From contig NC_087068.1 in assembly GCF_963678635.1 (NCBI RefSeq), positions 33,987,436 through 34,051,435 on the forward strand: 64,000 nt of DNA. The letters run 5' to 3'. The stretch is from Symsagittifera roscoffensis (taxonomy: Eukaryota; Xenacoelomorpha; Acoela; Convolutidae). Both the position numbers and the translations under genes were made by a program. The notes under the pieces are model-generated. The model was given only the letters and a program-made list of their open reading frames with translations, had not been told where the DNA came from and searched no databases. Below are positions 59,100-64,000 of the stretch, piece by piece; the first letter of the stretch is position 1, and the number at the start of each line of letters is the position of its first letter.

Positions 59100-59108
59100 T
59101 GTTTTGAG
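59100..59108 (+). repeat. Right copy of 9-bp repeat bordering the tRNA-Ala array
   Basis: TGTTTTGAG, identical to 13164-13172, directly followed by Ser-satellite sequence CTCACCAAAAAACTT. Confidence 0.35.
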
Positions 59109-59993
59109 CTCACCAAAAAACTTGCCAGGTCACAAAAAATTGGAGTAAGAATCGACTCGCAAACCCTTAAAGTTCGTCTAAGCAGACTAGTCAAGCAAAA
59201 AAACGTTGAAAAATTTTAAGATTGTTCTTGAAGAGAACCGGATGGCCAAGGTTATACGTTTTTCTATTGAAACCATTCAAGACATGGACTTTGAAAAGCT
59301 TCAGGTTACTTTTTTGGCCGAGTTGTTCCACATACAACTAACGTTTTTCAACGGAAGCAAAAAAATTAGGTTTTCCTTAATTTTTTGGTTTCGCTCCATT
59401 TGATAGTTTCAAAGATTTAACAGGGTGTTTAGAAAAACTTGAAATTTTAGCGAATCGGTTTGTTCTATAAGAAGATTTGCACTAGTCATGTTCTAAGACA
59501 AGAGTGCTTATTTCGCCATTATATTTTCTTCACACATGATGAAAATCGGATGGCCAATGTTATACGTTTTTCTATTGAAACCATTCAAGGCATGGAGTTT
59601 TAAAAAATTTCAGGGTACTTTTTTGGCCGTTTTTCCACAAAAAAAACATCGTTTTTCAATGAAGGCAATTCAAAATCAGGTTTCCCCTAATTTTTTGTTT
59701 TGCTTCGTTTGATAGTTTCAAAGCCTAACAGGTTGCTCAGAAAAACTTAAAATTTAAGCGAAACGATTTGGTCTATAGAAATATTTACACTAGTCCTGTT
59801 CTAAGAATAGAGAGCTTATTTCGTCATTATATTTTCTATACACAGACGTCTTGTTTATTTTTGATCGAACAATGGCTTGATTTGATAAGTTTTTTTCTAA
59901 TTTGAGCTAAATAATTATTCAATTTGAAGCGAAGCAACCTTGCCTAATTTTTTATTGGTTCAATTCATTTTACTAAAAAATGACTTCTGGTCC

Positions 59994-60074
59994 TACAGGT
60001 TTCCCGAGAGGTTAAGGGGTTGAAATGCTATTCAATATGTTCTGCGTGCGTGGTTCCGAATCCCATCCCTGTCG
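59994..60074 (+). pseudogene. tRNA-Ser-like
   Basis: D region CCCGAGAGGTTAAGG, altered loop TGCTATT, B box GGTTCCGAATCCC, acceptor end CCCTGTCG, followed by a T5 run. The anticodon stem is partly lost. Confidence 0.55.
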
Positions 60075-60684
60075 ATTAGTTTTTAAAAACACCTGAAATG
60101 AATTCGGTAAGCACAAAAACTGATTATTTCCTAATTTTGTTAATAACTCACCCAAAAACTTTGCAGTTCGTCTAAGCAGACTAGTCAAGCAACCAAACGT
60201 TGAAAATTTTAGGTTTGTTCAGGAAGAAAATCGGAATGCCAAGTTTATACGTTTTTCTATTGAAACCATTTAAGGCATGGATTTTGAAAAAATTCAGGTT
60301 ACTTTTTTGGCCGAGTTTTTCCACAAAAATTTATCGTTTTTCAACGTGAGCAATAAAAATTAGGTTTTACTTTTTTACTTAATTTTTTGTGTCGCTTCGT
60401 TTGCTAGTTTTAAAGCTCTAACAGGTTGCTTAAAAAACCTTGAAAATTTAGCGAAATTATTTGGTCTTTAAGAAGATTTGCACTAGTTCTGTTCTAAGAC
60501 TAGAGTACTTATTTCATCGTTATTTTTTCTATACACAGACGTCAAGTCTATTTTTGATCGAACAATGGCTTGATTTGATAAGTTTTTTGTTTTGAGCAAA
60601 AAAACTATTCTATTTGAAGCGAAGCAACTTTGCTTTAATTTTTTATTTGTTCGATTCAATTTACCAAAAATTGACTTCTGATGT

Positions 60685-60765
60685 TTCAGTTTGCCCGAGG
60701 GGTTAAGGGGTTGAAGTGATATTCAATATGTTGTGCGTGCGTGGGTCCGAATCCCATACCCGTCG
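60685..60765 (+). pseudogene. tRNA-Ser-like
   Basis: Recognisable D region CCCGAGGGGTTAAGG and B box GGGTCCGAATCCC. The anticodon loop is altered (TGATATT) and the acceptor is unpaired. Confidence 0.5.
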
Positions 60766-61338
60766 ATTAGTTTTTCAAAACATCTGAACTGAATTTTGTA
60801 AGCACAAAACTGATATTTACCTAATTTTGTCTAGGAAGAATAAAAAAATTACCTTATTTTGTCTTGTAGCACGATTTGGTTCAAATAACTATTTGAACTA
60901 GCCCTGTTCTAAGGCTAAATTGCTAACTTCACCATTTAATTTCAAATACACAGACTAATCAATCAATAGAATTTCAAAAAACTTGAGGTTACGTTTTTGG
61001 CCGAGCTTTCCCGCAAAAAAATTATAAGTTTTCTATGGAAGCAATTAAAATTGAAGTTTTTCTGATATTTTTGTTTCGATTCCTTTCAAAGTTTCAAAGC
61101 TCGCTCAAAAAAACTTGAAGTTTTAGCGAACTTATTTGGTCTATGAAACGTTCTGAAATGAGTACTGTTCTAAAATTAGGTTAAATTCATAGACATCAAG
61201 TCAAATAATGCACAATTTTGGTAAGAGTTGATAGGTTTCATTGTTTTGAGCAAAAAAATTATTCTATTTGAAGAAAAGCAACTTTGCTTAAATTTTTTAT
61301 TGGTTCGATTGCATTTACCAACGTTTGAATTCAGGTCT

Positions 61339-61420
61339 TACAGGTTGGCGGAGAGGTTATGGCATTGAAATGCTAATCCAATATGTTCTGCGTGCGTGGG
61401 TTTGAATACCACCCCTGTCG
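61339..61420 (+). pseudogene. tRNA-Ser(GCU)-like
   Basis: 82 nt. The anticodon loop ATGCTAA keeps GCU, and the 3' strand TCCAA is normal, but the 5' strand has one mismatch (TTGAA). B box GGGTTTGAATACC; 3' acceptor CCTGTCG. It shows which tRNA the satellite came from. Confidence 0.6.
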
Positions 61421-62172
61421 ATTAGTTTTTTTAAACACCTGAGCTGAATTAGGTACCCAAAAAAACTGATATTTACCTAATTTTGTTAACAACTCACCAA
61501 AAAAATTTACAGATCACAAAATTTCACAGCACAAATTGGAATGCAACCAATTGAAAATTGTCTGAGCAGACTAATCATGCAAGCAAACTTTGAAAAAAAT
61601 TTTTCATCAAGCAATTGGCCAATTAATTTCCGTTTTTTTTACATTGAAACAAACCGAGTCTGCGAGTTTTGTCTAAGCAGAGTAGTCAAGCAACCAAATG
61701 TTGAAGAATTTTAAGTTTGTTCATGAAGAAAATCGGATGGCCAATATTATACGTTTCTCTGTTGAAACCATTCAAGGCATGGATTTTTGAAAAACTTCAG
61801 GTTACTTTTTTGGCCGAGTTTTTCCACAAAAAACTATCGTTTTTCAACGGAAGCAATGTAAAACTAGGTTTTCCTTAATCTTTTGTTTCGCATCGTTTGA
61901 TAGTTTCCAAGCTCTAACAGGTGGCTAAGAAAAACTGGAATTTTTAGCGAAACCATTTGGTCTATAAAAAGATTTGCACTAGTCCTGTTCTAAGACTGGT
62001 AAGCTTATTTCATCAATACATTTCATATACCCAACGTCAAATATAGTTTTGATCGAACAATAGCTTGATTTGATGCGTTTTTTTGTTCTGAGCTAATAAT
62101 TATTCTATCTGAAGCGAAGCAAGTTTGCTTCATTTTTTTGGGTTCGATTCAATTAATCAATGATTGCCTTCA

Positions 62173-62254
62173 GACAGGGTGGCCGAGTGGTTACGCCGTT
62201 GGAATATAACTCCAATATGGTCTGAGTGCGTGGCTCTGAATTCCATCTCTGTCG
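62173..62254 (+). pseudogene. tRNA-Ser-like with AUA anticodon
   Basis: The best-preserved Ser acceptor in the window: GACAGGG pairs with CTCTGTC (one G:U), with G as discriminator. D arm GGCCGAGTGG is intact. The anticodon stem TTGGA/TCCAA is perfect around ATATAAC, which puts AUA at 34-36. The T stem is damaged (GTGGC against TCCAT). Confidence 0.6.
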
Positions 62255-62892
62255 AATAAGTTTTTTAAAACATCAACTGAACTCGGTGAGCACAAAAAGT
62301 GATTTCTACCTAAATATGTTTAGAACTCACTAAATAATTTTTAAATCAAAGTTTTTTGAGAAAGATTCGGCAGGCAAACAATTGAAGTTTGTCTAAGCAA
62401 ACTAGTCAAGCAATCAAAGTTTGAAAAACAACAAGTTTTTTCAAAAAGAAAGTCGATTGGCCAATGTTATACGTTTTTCAATCGAAACTAATCAATCAAT
62501 GGAATTTCAAAAAATTGAGGTAACGTTTTTGGCCGAGCTTTCCCGCAAAAAATTATCGGTTTTCTATGGAAGCAATTAAAATTGAAGTTTTTCTTATATA
62601 TTTGTTTCGATTCCTTTCATAGTTTCAAAGCTCGCTCAGAAAAACATGAAGTTTTAGCGAACTGGTTTGGTCTATGAAACGTTCTGAAATGAGTACTGTT
62701 CTAAAATTAGAGTACCTACTTCAGCCTTCCAGTTTAAAGTCATAGACATCAAGTCAAATAATGCAAAGTTTTGGTAAGAGTTGATAGGTTTCATTGTTTT
62801 GAGCAAAAAAAATTATTCTATTTGAAGAAAAGCAACTTTGCTTAATTCTTTTATTGGTTCGATTGCATTCACCAATGTTTGATTTCAGGTCT

Positions 62893-62974
62893 TACAGGTT
62901 GGCGGAGAGGTTAAGGCATTGAAATGCTAATCCAATATGTTCTGCGTGCGTGGGTTTGAATACCATCCCTGTCG
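62893..62974 (+). pseudogene. tRNA-Ser(GCU)-like
   Basis: Near-identical to the copy at 61339, with TTAAGG in the D arm and GCU loop ATGCTAA. One anticodon-stem mismatch; acceptor TACAGGT against CCTGTCG pairs only partly. Confidence 0.6.
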
Positions 62975-63524
62975 ATTAGTTTTCTAAAACACCTGAGCTG
63001 AAATAGGTACCCACAAAAACTGATTTTTACCTAATTTTGTTAACAACTCACCAAAAACGTTTACAGATCACAAAAATTCACAGCACAAAATGGAATGCAA
63101 CCAATTGCAATTTGTCTGAGCAGACTAATCACGCAAGCAAACTTGGAAACAATTTAGAGTTATTTCATCAAGAAAATCAAATGGCCAATGTTTTCCGTTT
63201 TTAAATTGAAACAAACCCTCCAAGCGAAAAAAAACTTTGAAAAAATTAATTTTACTTTTTTGGCCGAGTTTTTCTGCAAAAAAATTACCTCCTTTGGAAG
63301 TAACCTAAGTTGAAGTTATTTTAAATTTTGTATTGCATTGTTTCATAGTTTCGAGGCTTTATTGGATTGCTTAGAAAATTTTAGCGAAACGAGTTGGCAA
63401 AGAAAACAATTTGAACTAAAACTGTACTAAAAGTAGAGTGCTTCACAATTGTTTTGAAATTTCAAACTTTGCTGCAAATTTTTTTTTGGTTCTTTTTGAT
63501 TTACCAATAGCTGACCTGTGGTCA

Positions 63525-63606
63525 GACAGGGTGGCCAAAATATAATGGCATTGGACTGCTAATTCAAAACGGTCTGCGTGCCTGGTATCGAATACCATCT
63601 GTGCCG
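63525..63606 (+). pseudogene. tRNA-Ser(GCU)-like
   Basis: Acceptor start GACAGGG and the 5' anticodon strand TTGGA with loop CTGCTAA are exactly tRNA-Ser(GCU). The 3' strand TTCAA has one change, the D loop is scrambled (CCAAAATATAATGG), and the 3' acceptor carries two extra bases. Confidence 0.6.
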
Positions 63607-64000
63607 ACTCGTTTTTAAAAATATATGAACTGAATTCGGTAAGCCTAGAAAATGATTGTTTACCTAAGTTTGTTAAAAACTCATCGAGACAGTTGTTAGA
63701 TCACAAAAACTAAGAGAATAAATCGACTCGCCAAAATTAGCAGACTTGGCAAGCAACCAAATTTTCAATCATTTAGAATTCTTCTTGAAGCATTTCGGAT
63801 GGCTAAATATATAAGTTTTTTTATGGAAACCATTGAAGCAAAAGCATCTTGAAAAATTGCAGGTTAGTTTTGTGGCCCAAGTTTTCAGCAACAAAAAAAT
63901 ATTTTTTCAATGGGAGAATTTCGAAAATAGGTTTTTCATAAATTTTTGCTTCGCTTCGTTTCATTGTTTGAAAGCTCTAACAGGTTGCTTAGAAAAACTT

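Larger units (their letters stand above)
59100..64000 (+). repeat. Diverged tRNA-Ser satellite (right block)
   Basis: The same repeat family as 2180-13172 but with irregular spacing (about 630-830 bp between cores) and much lower unit-to-unit identity. Six tRNA-Ser-like cores are listed separately. Extra partial units occur, for example at about 59100-59930, which has two spacer copies and no core. It runs off the end of the window in mid-unit. No protein gene seen. Confidence 0.88.

Overview
The window is eukaryotic and almost entirely repetitive, from a metazoan genome and probably an invertebrate. The evidence is a PHD-APE-RT non-LTR retrotransposon, a Polinton-type element fragment and nuclear-style tRNA genes with A and B boxes. 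I cannot name the species, and I see no ordinary host protein-coding gene. Nearly all short reading frames past position 2190, outside the retrotransposon, are spurious translations of tRNA repeats.

Layout. (1) 1-2180: a decayed Polinton/Maverick-like fragment on the + strand, with a small membrane protein, a packaging-type ATPase, two small unassigned frames and a DDE integrase broken by two frame changes. It is cut off where satellite DNA begins. (2) 2180-13172: sixteen units of a ~676-bp satellite, each carrying a degenerate tRNA-Ser-like sequence on the + strand. Units near the Polinton end are almost identical and they diverge to the right. (3) 13173-59099: about 42 kb of tRNA-Ala-derived satellite plus one retrotransposon. 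The basic monomer is ~215-220 bp, organised as ~440-bp dimers. One monomer holds a tRNA-Ala-like gene (A-type; anticodon UGC or AGC, CGC in the divergent blocks). The other holds a tRNA-Ala-like sequence with a ruined anticodon stem (B-type). Orientation is minus at 13173-46820, plus at 46821-47500, minus at 47501-55375 and plus at 55376-59099. (4) 20231-23903: a young non-LTR retrotransposon inserted in a B-type unit, with an 11-bp target-site duplication, a predicted HDV-like ribozyme at its 5' end, no AUG at the start of its reading frame, a 2A-like motif, a PHD finger, an APE endonuclease and a reverse transcriptase. It carries one frameshift. (5) 59100-64000: the tRNA-Ser satellite resumes in a far more diverged form.

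The most interesting content is the tRNA-Ala array. A handful of copies keep every stem, the G3:U70 identity pair and discriminator A73. Among otherwise intact bodies there are anticodon changes: UUU (lysine codon), UCC (glycine), UUC (glutamate), plus a GGC copy. One copy with anticodon UUU (28414-28486) is structurally perfect. If expressed it would be a candidate for putting alanine at AAA codons. Several subfamilies carry compensatory T-stem changes. Everything here is read by eye: no alignment, covariance-model or database search was run.
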